A DNA stretch of 64,000 bases from Craspedostauros australis (lineage: Eukaryota > Bacillariophyta > Bacillariophyceae > Mastogloiales > Achnanthaceae). Location: contig JAMXDE010000018.1 of assembly GCA_026770025.1 (NCBI GenBank), positions 1,116,001 through 1,180,000 on the forward strand, given 5' to 3'. The notes under the pieces are model-generated. The model did not search any database. It saw only the letters and a list, made by a program, of their open reading frames with translations, and was not told the origin of the DNA. Below, piece by piece: positions 55,578 through 64,000 of the stretch; position 1 is the first letter of the stretch, and each line of letters begins with the position of its first letter. The position numbers and the translations under genes are program-made.

Positions 55578-58235
55578 ATGATGAACATGGTGAGCCTGCG
55601 ATTCATGGACGTGGCCTTTCTGAGTTGCTGTTGCTGCTGGTGGTGGTGCTCCTGCTGCTGCGGAAGCTTCGGGTTATGCTGCATCACTGCGTTCACGGTG
55701 CCATCCAACTGGTTGCCCAGACGAGGATGCAGGGAATGGGATTTGCGAAAGCAGGGGATGACCTTTCTCTCTACCAATCAAAGATACGAAGCAGGCATCC
55801 CGCTTTGCATGTTCGCAGCAGCCAACAACAACAACGACAACAAGTCGCAAGGACGCAAGAACAGGAACCCTTTACAACGATGGAGAAATCGCAAGCCAGA
55901 GTCCATGATCCAACCCATCGGCATCGAATCCCAACTGGATGGGAGTGAAACGGATGTTGATGCAGCATCCAGTAGCTATGACGACGAGGATATTGATGAT
56001 GAATTGAGCAATGGGGCCTCGTCCAACCGCACAAGCAGCAGCGATAGGGAGACAATGGATACGGCGGATCTCGTTGCCGATGCCGTCGCTGCTGAGGAAG
56101 ATAGATCTGAAGTAGACGTTGAAGGAGCGGAAGGGACGAACGATGACAATGAAACGTCTGCTGGGGCGGCAGCAAATCACACAACGACCTCCGCGAAGCC
56201 AGCATTGGCAACGAGCAATTTCACGTCATCTGCCAACCAGACAAAGGTGATGAATTCTGTTGCTACGGGTGGTGATGGTGACGACAGCGGTGACGATGGT
56301 GATACTGATGTTGGCGTTGTTGGTGGCGGTGATGGTGATGGTGGTGGCGATGTCGTTGATATCAATGATCCGCCTGCAAGAAAGAAACGATGGTTTTCGG
56401 CAGTCTTTGCAAGGAACAAAGAGAAAGCTCTCGATCTCGACAACACCAACAGCAGCAGCACTGTTGTCAGCGAAGAAACGACATCCGCGCTAACTGAAGC
56501 CGATGCATCACCACCATCAGCAGTAGCATCAGCAGCAGCATCAATGGCATCTTCTGAAACCCCATCCCATCCGAAGGAAGGGCAACAACAACCCAACAAA
56601 CGCAAAAAGCCCGTGCTGTTCAGAGTCGTTCAATTCGTCGTCGTGATCTTTGCTGCCACGGTGATCGTACCCTTCCTATCCGACGAGATGCAGACCGGAC
56701 GCATGACTGTGTCGCCGTCGCATCAACAGCAGCATCGGCGACACCAGCAACATGAGGAGGATGTGGCAGAACCTGATTTTAGCAAGATGGCGAAAGAGGA
56801 CGAAGGCAGGGCAGGAGAAGAATCGTTATCCATTATCAAGAGCGACACAGAAGGCAACAACGGTGGCACGATCATCGATGATGAGAAAATCCTGTCAACG
56901 CCAACGTCACCTTTAGATGAGCAGATCAACGAATCGCAAAGTGCAAGGCAGGACCCAGAATCGCCTACCTCGTTGCCAACGACCCCTCCCAACGATCAGG
57001 GCAATCTACTTCTCAAACGCAAGATCGGACTCTCTGCTGAGGAAAGGCGACATATGGCACTTTCGTTCGTCACGGATGCCGTGCACAAGGTCGGCCCATC
57101 AGTTGTTCGAGTGGATACGGAGACAGCGGTCGGCAATGGAGATGACAGCATGCGCTTTGGCCAAGCCTCCGGGTGGGTGCAGCAGGGACAGGGATCGGGG
57201 GTGATCTTCTCAAAGGATGGGTTCGTGTTGACCAACGCGCACGTCATCGAAGATGCATCCAGCGTGACTGTAACCTTGACGGATGGCCGCGTCTACCAAT
57301 GCAAGGTCATGGGCGCCGATGAGATTGTGGATGTCGCTGTGCTCAAGATCCTTTCCACCGTGAGCACTGGCAGCACCGGTGGCGCCAACGGCAACGGGGG
57401 CAGCCCCAACCAGAATCAACCTCTGCATGAGACGTCTGCGTTGCCACCGTACGCCAGTGTTGCCGGCCTCCCCGTGGCGCAGCTGGGTGACAGCGATTCG
57501 TTGAATGTAGGGAAGCTGGTGATCGCCGTTGGGAGCCCAGGCGGTTTGGACAACACGGTGACTATGGGAATCATCTCCGGCCTCGGGCGGTCGTCGACCG
57601 TCGTTGGCATTCCGCACAAGAAGGTGGATTACATCCAAACGGACGCCGCCATCAACCCTGGCAACTCCGGCGGCCCGCTGGTCGATGTGGAAAGCGGAAG
57701 GGTCATCGGGATCAACGCGGCCATCCGCGCACACATGGAAGGCACGAGCTTTGCCATTCCCATCAATCGGGTGAAGGAGATCATGAACGATCTGGCCGCG
57801 GGCAAGCCCATCCATCATGGCTACCTTGGCCTTGGTTTGACCACTTGCACCCCCGAATGGGCCCACCAAAACAATGCCAACATGCAGCGCAACACCCAAC
57901 GCCCGATCCCAGAAGTCCAAGGCGCCTTCATCAACAAGGTCTTCCCCAACACTCCTGCTGACCAGGGAGGATTGCGCGAAGGCGACGTCATTCTCCAAAT
58001 CGGCTCCCAAGTTGTCAAAACGTCCGATGAGGCCCGGCGTCTCATTGACATGGCTTCAATCAACGAGGAATTGCCGATTGTCGTCCTTCGCGGCGATCGG
58101 CAGCACACGGTCACTGTCCAGCCGATCGATATGGCGGGCCGTCTTAAGCAGATGCGAAAGGAACGCGAGCGACGCATGATGCAAGATGAGCTCCGATTCC
58201 AGGAGCTGGGTCCGTTCCGACCCGTGCTGCAGTAG
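55578..58235 (+). CDS. Deg/HtrA serine protease with PDZ domain, probably plastid
   Basis: ATP-independent serine protease of the Deg family (S1C). 885 aa from the ATG at 55578; the frame extends to 55494 only through a GTG. The N terminus is a Cys/Trp-rich hydrophobic signal followed by CCITAFTVPSNW, whose 'TAF' fits a diatom plastid-import site. A long acidic, Asn/Ser/Gly-rich region follows (about 60-340), then one transmembrane helix (VVQFVVVIFAATVIVPFL, about 350), another polar linker, and the protease domain from about 490. Catalytic triad: His555 in TNAHVIED, Asp585 in IVDVAVLKI, Ser697 in NPGNSGGPLV. One PDZ domain (about 755-860) contains GAFINKVFPNTPAD. Membrane anchoring plus the long acidic linker make it larger than plant Deg1 (about 440 aa). 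Confidence 0.92.
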   Translation: MMNMVSLRFMDVAFLSCCCCWWWCSCCCGSFGLCCITAFTVPSNWLPRRGCREWDLRKQGMTFLSTNQRYEAGIPLCMFAAANNNNDNKSQGRKNRNPLQRWRNRKPESMIQPIGIESQLDGSETDVDAASSSYDDEDIDDELSNGASSNRTSSSDRETMDTADLVADAVAAEEDRSEVDVEGAEGTNDDNETSAGAAANHTTTSAKPALATSNFTSSANQTKVMNSVATGGDGDDSGDDGDTDVGVVGGGDGDGGGDVVDINDPPARKKRWFSAVFARNKEKALDLDNTNSSSTVVSEETTSALTEADASPPSAVASAAASMASSETPSHPKEGQQQPNKRKKPVLFRVVQFVVVIFAATVIVPFLSDEMQTGRMTVSPSHQQQHRRHQQHEEDVAEPDFSKMAKEDEGRAGEESLSIIKSDTEGNNGGTIIDDEKILSTPTSPLDEQINESQSARQDPESPTSLPTTPPNDQGNLLLKRKIGLSAEERRHMALSFVTDAVHKVGPSVVRVDTETAVGNGDDSMRFGQASGWVQQGQGSGVIFSKDGFVLTNAHVIEDASSVTVTLTDGRVYQCKVMGADEIVDVAVLKILSTVSTGSTGGANGNGGSPNQNQPLHETSALPPYASVAGLPVAQLGDSDSLNVGKLVIAVGSPGGLDNTVTMGIISGLGRSSTVVGIPHKKVDYIQTDAAINPGNSGGPLVDVESGRVIGINAAIRAHMEGTSFAIPINRVKEIMNDLAAGKPIHHGYLGLGLTTCTPEWAHQNNANMQRNTQRPIPEVQGAFINKVFPNTPADQGGLREGDVILQIGSQVVKTSDEARRLIDMASINEELPIVVLRGDRQHTVTVQPIDMAGRLKQMRKERERRMMQDELRFQELGPFRPVLQ

Positions 58236-59402
58236 CGGGCATAGTGTGGTCGTCGTGATCGTGATCGCGATCATGGTTGTGGTTGTGGTGGCCATTGCCG
58301 TAAACGTTGCTTCCATTTCTGCGTGAACAAGCTAACATATCAGTAAATACAATACATTCGAACGGACACTTCACACACAGTACTAAAGCTGTGTACTGCC
58401 GCGATTCTTGGTGCAAAGGCCTTGTTGCACGATCATCTCATGTGATGTCGTGCGATGCCGCGCCGTGGATTCTCCCTGACTGCAGCGCGAGTGGTTTTGG
58501 CCTTGTTCTCGTGATCCGACGTGTTCCACCACACGATCCAATCAAAAGGTATCTTTGGTCTCACAATTCACAATTCCAAGAACATCAATGCAAGGAGACG
58601 CCAGGCGGGGAACTGTCGATCCACACCCACACACACGCGCCATCATTTGTGCCCACACGTACGAGCACCCATGAAATGGAGAATGGCGGAGTGGATGATG
58701 AGCCAACAGCAACAACGAGAGGAAGGCTTCGTGGGCGTGACGGACTTTGGATGGTCGCGAGAGCCGCAAATCCGGTGACAGTGTTTGCTGTTCCTGTCTT
58801 CGAATGAGATCGTGGTGATGGCGATCGCCTCGCAACTGCTTCTCACCATGCGCTCGCAATCCAAGATCCTCTCTGGAGGACTCTGCTCTGCATCGTAGTA
58901 AATCCTGTTCTTGCATTGCGTCAAGCCTGCGACCTCTCCCATTTTCTCGCCATCGAGATCGGCATGGGCATCATGGGGCGAAACGGCGTCGGAAAGTCCA
59001 AACTGCAAAGGGGAGACAAGTTGCACGGAACGGTGACGAAAACGCTGATGCGTCTCCATACGCAATTGATCGTTGTTGCTGTTGCATTAATGCTTTGCAT
59101 GGTACCACGCGCGTATGGCAAGTCGTCGTCCTCCACACAGCCACAGCCTACGTCGATTGCACATCTTCAGTTCTGTAACCATGTGGACCTGCGTGGATTT
59201 GAATTGGTTCTGTTACGGTTAAAATAGCTCATCATTTTCCTCGTTGTTGTTGTTGTCATGAAATTGGGTTTGTGATTGCTCTTGTATTATTGTTGCGATG
59301 TGGAATGCATCGCTGCGTGGTTTGAATGTGTAGGATAGTAGATGGACGGGACAGCATGGCTTTTCTCCAGCATGTTGCCGAGATGCCTGGTCGGTTGCCT
59401 GC
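58236..59402. other. Intergenic region between the Deg and GAPDH genes
   Basis: About 1.17 kb between convergent genes. The only frame of note is 59048-59227 (59 codons), which opens with a signal-peptide-like MRLHTQLIVVAVALMLCMV and then a short polar tail; too little to call. The AC-rich tract near 58620-58660 is simple sequence. Confidence 0.5.
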
Positions 59403-60458
59403 CTACTCGTACTTGAAGGTCGGTTCGGTTCCGGTGATATTCTGCGCAGCCACGATGTTGCACAATTCCGCCATGCGCTTGGAGTAGCCGGCCTCGTTGT
59501 CGTACCAGGCGTAGATCTTGATGAGGGTGCCGTCGATGACCTGCGTCGATTGCGCATCGATGATGGAGCTGCGCGTGTCGTTGGTGTAGTCGGTGGACAC
59601 GAGGGGCTTGGTCTCGAATCCCAAAATTCCCTTGAGGGGGCCGCTCTCCGAGGCGGCCTTGAGGGCGGCGTTGACCTCCTCGCGGGTGACCTCGCGCTTG
59701 ACCTCGAAGACGCAGTCCGTGAGACTGGCGTTGGTGAGGGGGACGCGCACGGCGAGGCCGTTGAGCTTGCCCTTCAATTCTGGGTAGATCTCAACGATGG
59801 CCGTGGCGGAGCCTGTGGAGGTGGGGCAGAGGTTGACCATGCCGGATCTGGCTCTTCGCAGGTCGCTCTTCTTGGTGTTGGGCATGTCGACGAGGGTCTG
59901 CGTTCCCGTGACGTCGTGGATGGTGGTGATGCAACCGTGCTTGATGCCGAAGTTCTCGTTGATGACCCGCACGACAGGCGCGAGGCAGTTGGTGGTGCAG
60001 GATGCGTTGGTGACGAGCTTGGACTCCTTGGTGAGCTTCTCGTGGTTGCAGCCGAGGACGACGTTGAGGGCGCCCTCCTCCTTGACTGGGGCGGAGACGA
60101 CGACCTGCTTGATGCCGCACTTGTCAAAGTATGGCGAGAGAGTGGCGATCTTGAGGAACTTGCCGGTGCATTCCATGACCATCTCGACGCCCATGGCAGC
60201 GAAGTCGATGTTGGTGAAGTCCTTCTCCTGCGAGAACGTGACGACGGTGCCATCGACGGTGAAGCTCTTGCCATCCTCGTTGGCCTCCACGTCCTTCTTC
60301 CAGGTTCCGTGCACGGAGTCGTACTGGGCGAGGTAGGCAGCGCTCTCGCAGGAGCACAGGTCGTTGACGTGGACGATCTCCAGGGTTGGATCCTCCCAGG
60401 CATACCTGAACATCAGGCGGCCGATGCGGCCAAATCCATTCACTGCGCACTTCACCAT
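59403..60458 (-). CDS. Glyceraldehyde-3-phosphate dehydrogenase, ArsJ-associated type
   Basis: 351 aa. NAD-binding start [10 protein letters not shown], catalytic Cys154 in ASCTTN and His181 in [10 protein letters not shown]. The sequence departs from ordinary glycolytic GAPDH and follows the type found next to arsJ in bacteria: [63 protein letters not shown]. That type makes 1-arseno-3-phosphoglycerate from GAP and arsenate, which ArsJ exports. This assignment rests on remembered family patterns and needs a tree. No targeting peptide is seen after the ATG at 60458 (CACC context on the coding strand differs; upstream in-frame residues are low-complexity), so it is probably cytosolic. WYDNEAGY replaces the usual WYDNEWGY. 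Confidence 0.9.
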   Translation of the reverse strand: MVKCAVNGFGRIGRLMFRYAWEDPTLEIVHVNDLCSCESAAYLAQYDSVHGTWKKDVEANEDGKSFTVDGTVVTFSQEKDFTNIDFAAMGVEMVMECTGKFLKIATLSPYFDKCGIKQVVVSAPVKEEGALNVVLGCNHEKLTKESKLVTNASCTTNCLAPVVRVINENFGIKHGCITTIHDVTGTQTLVDMPNTKKSDLRRARSGMVNLCPTSTGSATAIVEIYPELKGKLNGLAVRVPLTNASLTDCVFEVKREVTREEVNAALKAASESGPLKGILGFETKPLVSTDYTNDTRSSIIDAQSTQVIDGTLIKIYAWYDNEAGYSKRMAELCNIVAAQNITGTEPTFKYE

Positions 60459-60623
60459 CGTATCGAGAGAGCAAGGGGGAAAAGATAGAGATAGGGTCTT
60501 GCTTTTGTTGTTTGTTGTTTGTTGTTTGTGGTTCGTTGTTTGTTGATTGTGTGAAGCGTGAATTGTGAATTGTGTTGGTGTGTGTGACACTATTGTGATT
60601 GTTGTGCTCCGGTTGTTGCCGAG

Positions 60624-60944
60624 TTACAGCTGGTCACAGGTGGCGATTGAGGCGGCAATTGAGGTGGTAAAGATTGGAGCTGTTGCAGTTGTGTATCTGA
60701 TGCGAACGGTGTTGACGTCGACGAACACACCTGCGGACTGCATGAGTTGGTGGAGAACTTCGGTACAGCTTTGACGTGCGTTTTGGATGGCTGTGAGTTG
60801 TTTGTGTTGCGGTGTTTTTGCCGGAAGTGTCCAGAAGGATGCGTTCAAGACGTCCAGATCCTCTGCCACCAACGCGCTTCGGTGCGGATTGATGAGTGAA
60901 TCAACGAGATTCGTTCTGAGTTGTTCGTTTGTGGTATCATACAT
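60624..60944 (-). CDS. Small hypothetical protein (106 aa)
   Basis: ATG at 60944, stop at 60624, same strand as GAPDH and 166 bp before its start codon. The composition is protein-like (SLINPHRSALVAEDLDVL, QSCTEVLHQLMQSAGVFV) with one possible amphipathic helix and no recognised domain. It could be a real short gene, a 5' part of the GAPDH transcript, or chance. Confidence 0.35.
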   Translation of the reverse strand: MYDTTNEQLRTNLVDSLINPHRSALVAEDLDVLNASFWTLPAKTPQHKQLTAIQNARQSCTEVLHQLMQSAGVFVDVNTVRIRYTTATAPIFTTSIAASIATCDQL

Positions 60945-62783
60945 GGAAGATGATGACGTGGAATTGTGTTCGAGAGATGAACTGGATGGTGTTCGAATAT
61001 TGCAGACAAGATGTAAACGGACATGCCATTTCACGAACGAAGTATTGAGGAGAATGTATGTTGGGAGTGTAGGCAATCCAAAACAATCAAACGTCAAGAG
61101 ACAAAGACGTCAATTCAAAACAGAGAAGACGGAGGAGCTGCCATGTTTGACATCGATTCTTCTCACGATGTATGGTACCGACGCATCACGAATCGACAGC
61201 TCCGTTGAGAAGAGGTGCAGATGCTCTGCTGCTCCACGAATGCCAGACAGCGAAAGGCGATGCAGTTCAGTGGAAGAATAGCGGAGTGTTCAGATCGTGG
61301 AAAGGAGCCCGTGCATCGATGCATCAGGGACCGACGACTACTCCTACCAATAGGATGATAAAGAATGGAGGCAGATCTGCCTGCACCCATGTGCCATTAC
61401 ATACACTCATGCTCGCGCAAGTGCGAGTCTTTGGTCTATCCTCGCACTCTAACATCTTTTGACAGCGTGATGCGCTGCTGTTCGGATCGTTTTGTACACG
61501 TACAAACGCGGCGGAATTATGGTGGGGATGAGACTTCAAGTCTTGCAGGTCGGTTTTCTTTCGTGGCGCGAAGGTCCGATGTCGGTTGATTGTCAGGGGA
61601 TGTCCCATCAGTATGGAAATTGCACATCTATTTTAACGTCACTAACGACTATTTTGTGTCACATGCCGTTGTTCCCATGAGCCGTTATGATGAAATGGTG
61701 GAAATAAATTACTTCAGATCTGAATAAATATATAATTGGCGTGTCTTGTTCTCGACTTTGGCGACGTGCTGATCTCATCTTTTTCGGTTGACGTTTTTGA
61801 AATCCGCAACGACGAGGACGTGAAGGTTGTTGTGTGGAAGCGGCAACACAGTGGCAATACGCGACGCAACACGTGCATCTTTGTGGCGATCAGGAAAGTG
61901 CGCCGCGCAATGCGATCCTTGAGGCTCTTCGTTGTGGAACCGATTCCTTCCCTTGGCCGGTCCACCCTTGGCGACGGTGCGATGCGAGGCAGTCGACCAA
62001 TTGTGGTTTGCGTGGATACCGTCTCTGTCTGTTGTTTGGTTTGGTTTGGTGAGGTTTGGTTTGATTGATTGGAGTAGCCAATTGGCGACCAAAGGCATCA
62101 AGGGAGACAGGCAACGAAAGAAGGCAACGAAGGAGAAAGAAAGGAAGAAGGGCAGAAAGACAGAAGAGATAGATGGAGCAGAGGGAAAGACAGCAACTCA
62201 CATAGTCCAACATCACCGAACGAGCAATCGTATCATCCCGCACCATACATTAATACATACAATACCGTCCCATACATTACAATAGCATCCCATACAGCAG
62301 CATACAATTGCATACAATTGCATACATAGAGCTCAGTGGAGTTGAAATAAGCCGAGTTGACGTCCATCATCATCTATCACAACACAGAACAACAGAACAA
62401 CAGAACAACAAATCAAACCGACTTTCCACACACCACAAAGCAGCAACTTGCAACTCCAACAAGGAACTCCACAATCCTCGGACTTGCGCAGCCATCATTC
62501 CTGTCAACGCCGTCATCAGCAACATTGACATTGACAACAAGGAGAGCAACGACAGCACTGCACTCCAGGCGCAACGAGAAAGTGAGACGAGTGCATATTG
62601 CATCACACGATTCGTCCCATCTTTCCCCCATCTGCAGCCGTTGTCATCATCCAGGAGACTCAGGAGATCCAGGAGACGCATGAGGACATAATCTCATCGG
62701 CCTTTGCATCTCTCATCAAGTCAAAGCAAGGAAAGAAGGCTTCTACACCCACACACACCCACACACATTCTAATACGCACAAC
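60945..62783. other. Long gene-poor region upstream of the myosin gene
   Basis: About 1.8 kb. Frames here lack ATG starts or are low in complexity. Simple sequence is clustered at 62040-62170 (GGTTTG and GAAAG-rich) and 62280-62420 (GCATACAATT and ACAACAGA repeats), which probably lies in the myosin 5' leader and promoter. Confidence 0.5.
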
Positions 62784-64000
62784 ATGCCGCCTCCACTCCC
62801 ACCAAGTTCGAATGCCAACAATGGCACCAGAGTGTGGGTGAAGGCATCCGCCATCACATCGGCGGCGCCTCGGATTTCCATCAAGGAGAAGCTCAGCAGG
62901 CAGGGGTCCTTCAGCTCCCTGGGCCAGCATTCGTACCGCGGCTCCTCGACCACCACCACCATCTCCATGAACACCAACGCCTCCGTGGCATCGTTCTCAT
63001 CGCACAGAGACTACTCCGACAACGACAGCGACATCGGCTCCATCGGAATCCCGGCATGCCACGAGGGACGCAACCAGCAGTGGGGGTGGAAGATGGGCTC
63101 CATGATCGAATCCTCCAAGGGCAACATCATCGTGCGCATCGATGACAACGGCAGCACGCCAACCACCCTCCCGGCCAGCGCCATGTCCGACGGCGACGTT
63201 GTGCTCGCCAACGACTACGAGCTATCGCAGGAGGGCAACCCCATCTGCCCCAACGACCTCATCTCCCTCACGCATCTGCACGAGCCGGCCGTCGTCGAGT
63301 GTCTGCAGAGCCGCTACAACGATGACAAGATCTACACCTTCACGGGGCCCGTCCTGCTGGCCCTCAACCCCTTCCAGGCCGTGCGCGGTCTCTACAGCGA
63401 GACCAACATGAAGCGCTACTGGGACAAGGCGGAGAAGAACACCAAGGAGAACCTCCCGCCGCACGTCTACGCCATCGCCGACAATTCATTCCGCAGCATG
63501 ATGCGCTGTCTCGACGAGTCGTTGGGCGTCGAGCATCCCAAGTGCTGCAACCAGGCCATTCTGGTCAGCGGCGAGTCCGGCGCAGGCAAGACGGTCACCA
63601 CCAAATTCGTCATGAAGTACCTCGCGGCCTTGTCGCAACGTGCCGGCAACCAGCCATCGGAGAAGCGCGCCTACCTCAAGGTCAAGGAGCAGCGCACCAT
63701 GACGCCGCCACGGACGTCCGGGGTCGGCGGCGGATGGAAGACCGGTTGGTCCGGCACCCTGCGCAAGACGTCCTCCCGCGAAAACGACCTCGGCTTGTCC
63801 AGCGTCACCTGCCTGGGCGGTCCGGGATCCCTCAACTCCATCGAGGCCAAGGTCCTGCAGAGCAATCCCATCCTGGAGAGTTTCGGAAACGCCAGAACCG
63901 TCCGCAACGACAACTCCAGCCGATTCGGAAAGTTCATCGAAATCCAATTCACCCGCACCGGACGTCTCGTCGGTGCCAAGATCGACGTCTACCTCCTCGA
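62784..64000 (+). CDS. Myosin heavy chain, motor domain N-terminal part (runs off window)
   Basis: Actin motor. 405 codons from the ATG at 62784 to the window end, no stop. The N terminus resembles the VWV-containing SH3-like region but is split by a Ser/Thr-rich low-complexity segment. The motor begins near residue 155 with NDLISLTHLHEPAVVECLQ. P-loop GESGAGKT at residues 263-270; switch I NDNSSRFGKF from residue 375. Between them, loop 1 carries a long insertion (about residues 280-350, Gly/Ser/Lys-rich, e.g. GVGGGWKTGWSGTL) before NPILESFGNART. Loop 1 length tunes nucleotide release in known myosins. Class cannot be set without the tail. The gene was identified by direct translation because it is open at the window edge. 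Confidence 0.93.
   Translation, partial: MPPPLPPSSNANNGTRVWVKASAITSAAPRISIKEKLSRQGSFSSLGQHSYRGSSTTTTISMNTNASVASFSSHRDYSDNDSDIGSIGIPACHEGRNQQWGWKMGSMIESSKGNIIVRIDDNGSTPTTLPASAMSDGDVVLANDYELSQEGNPICPNDLISLTHLHEPAVVECLQSRYNDDKIYTFTGPVLLALNPFQAVRGLYSETNMKRYWDKAEKNTKENLPPHVYAIADNSFRSMMRCLDESLGVEHPKCCNQAILVSGESGAGKTVTTKFVMKYLAALSQRAGNQPSEKRAYLKVKEQRTMTPPRTSGVGGGWKTGWSGTLRKTSSRENDLGLSSVTCLGGPGSLNSIEAKVLQSNPILESFGNARTVRNDNSSRFGKFIEIQFTRTGRLVGAKIDVYLL

Noticed and set aside
61736-62068. 110-codon plus-strand frame
   Set aside because: Starts at TTG, overlaps frames on both strands, and shows no recognisable domain.
1-64000. CRISPR arrays, rRNA and tRNA genes
   Set aside because: No regularly spaced short repeats or rRNA-like blocks seen. 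tRNA genes were not scanned systematically, so absence is not proven.

Overview
The window looks like nuclear DNA of a diatom, or a close ochrophyte relative. Evidence: compact and mostly intronless genes; bipartite plastid-targeting presequences with an ASAFAP-like 'AF' site on the mTERF and Deg proteins; a secreted Cys-rich protein with Pro-Thr repeats; a PPDK regulatory protein; a stramenopile-style myosin; and diatom-type Copia retrotransposons. I cannot name the species from sequence alone.

Layout. 1-5051: left-truncated Copia element (Copia-3, minus strand) that cuts a mariner-like transposase remnant (5052-6143). 6144-11043: microsatellites and a decayed secreted PT-repeat gene (7488-10209, minus). 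11044-13127: ABCG-type half transporter with one 206-bp intron. 13205-48665: a tandem triplication of a plastid-type mTERF-like gene (A 13435-15195, B 41940-44484, C 46742-48502, all minus), heavily loaded with mobile elements. 48941-64000: a normal gene-rich stretch with an SVOP-like MFS transporter, a small membrane ORF, an AAAP amino acid transporter, a PPDK regulatory protein, a Deg/HtrA protease, a GAPDH of the ArsJ-associated type, a small hypothetical ORF and the 5' part of a myosin.

The central 28 kb is a layered insertion record. A LINE (8.5 kb without its own inserts; APE endonuclease, RT, RNase H) entered the 3' flank of mTERF-B, leaving a perfect 18-bp target duplication. The two sister units keep the empty site. 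Two Copia elements then inserted into the LINE: Copia-1 (20862-28226, minus; LTRs almost identical, one uninterrupted gag-pol frame) and Copia-2 (32142-40030, plus; older). A solo LTR splits mTERF-B, another sits between units B and C, and an older LTR is shared by units A and B. Unit A carries two inverted copies of a 657-660 bp non-autonomous element and a 171-bp insertion that can fold into nested hairpins. Unit C is clean. With the solo LTR and one copy of its 6-bp duplication left out, mTERF-B has the same length (586 aa) as A and C.

Functionally, three products carry likely plastid or secretory presequences and would act in the chloroplast: mTERF (organelle gene expression), Deg (protein quality control) and PPDK-RP (pyruvate/PEP control). 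I see no operon-like or defence-system cluster. The most informative material is the triplicated mTERF locus and its insertions, the regular 6-bp Copia target duplications, a palindrome just inside the 5' LTR of three Copia elements, and the ArsJ-type GAPDH.
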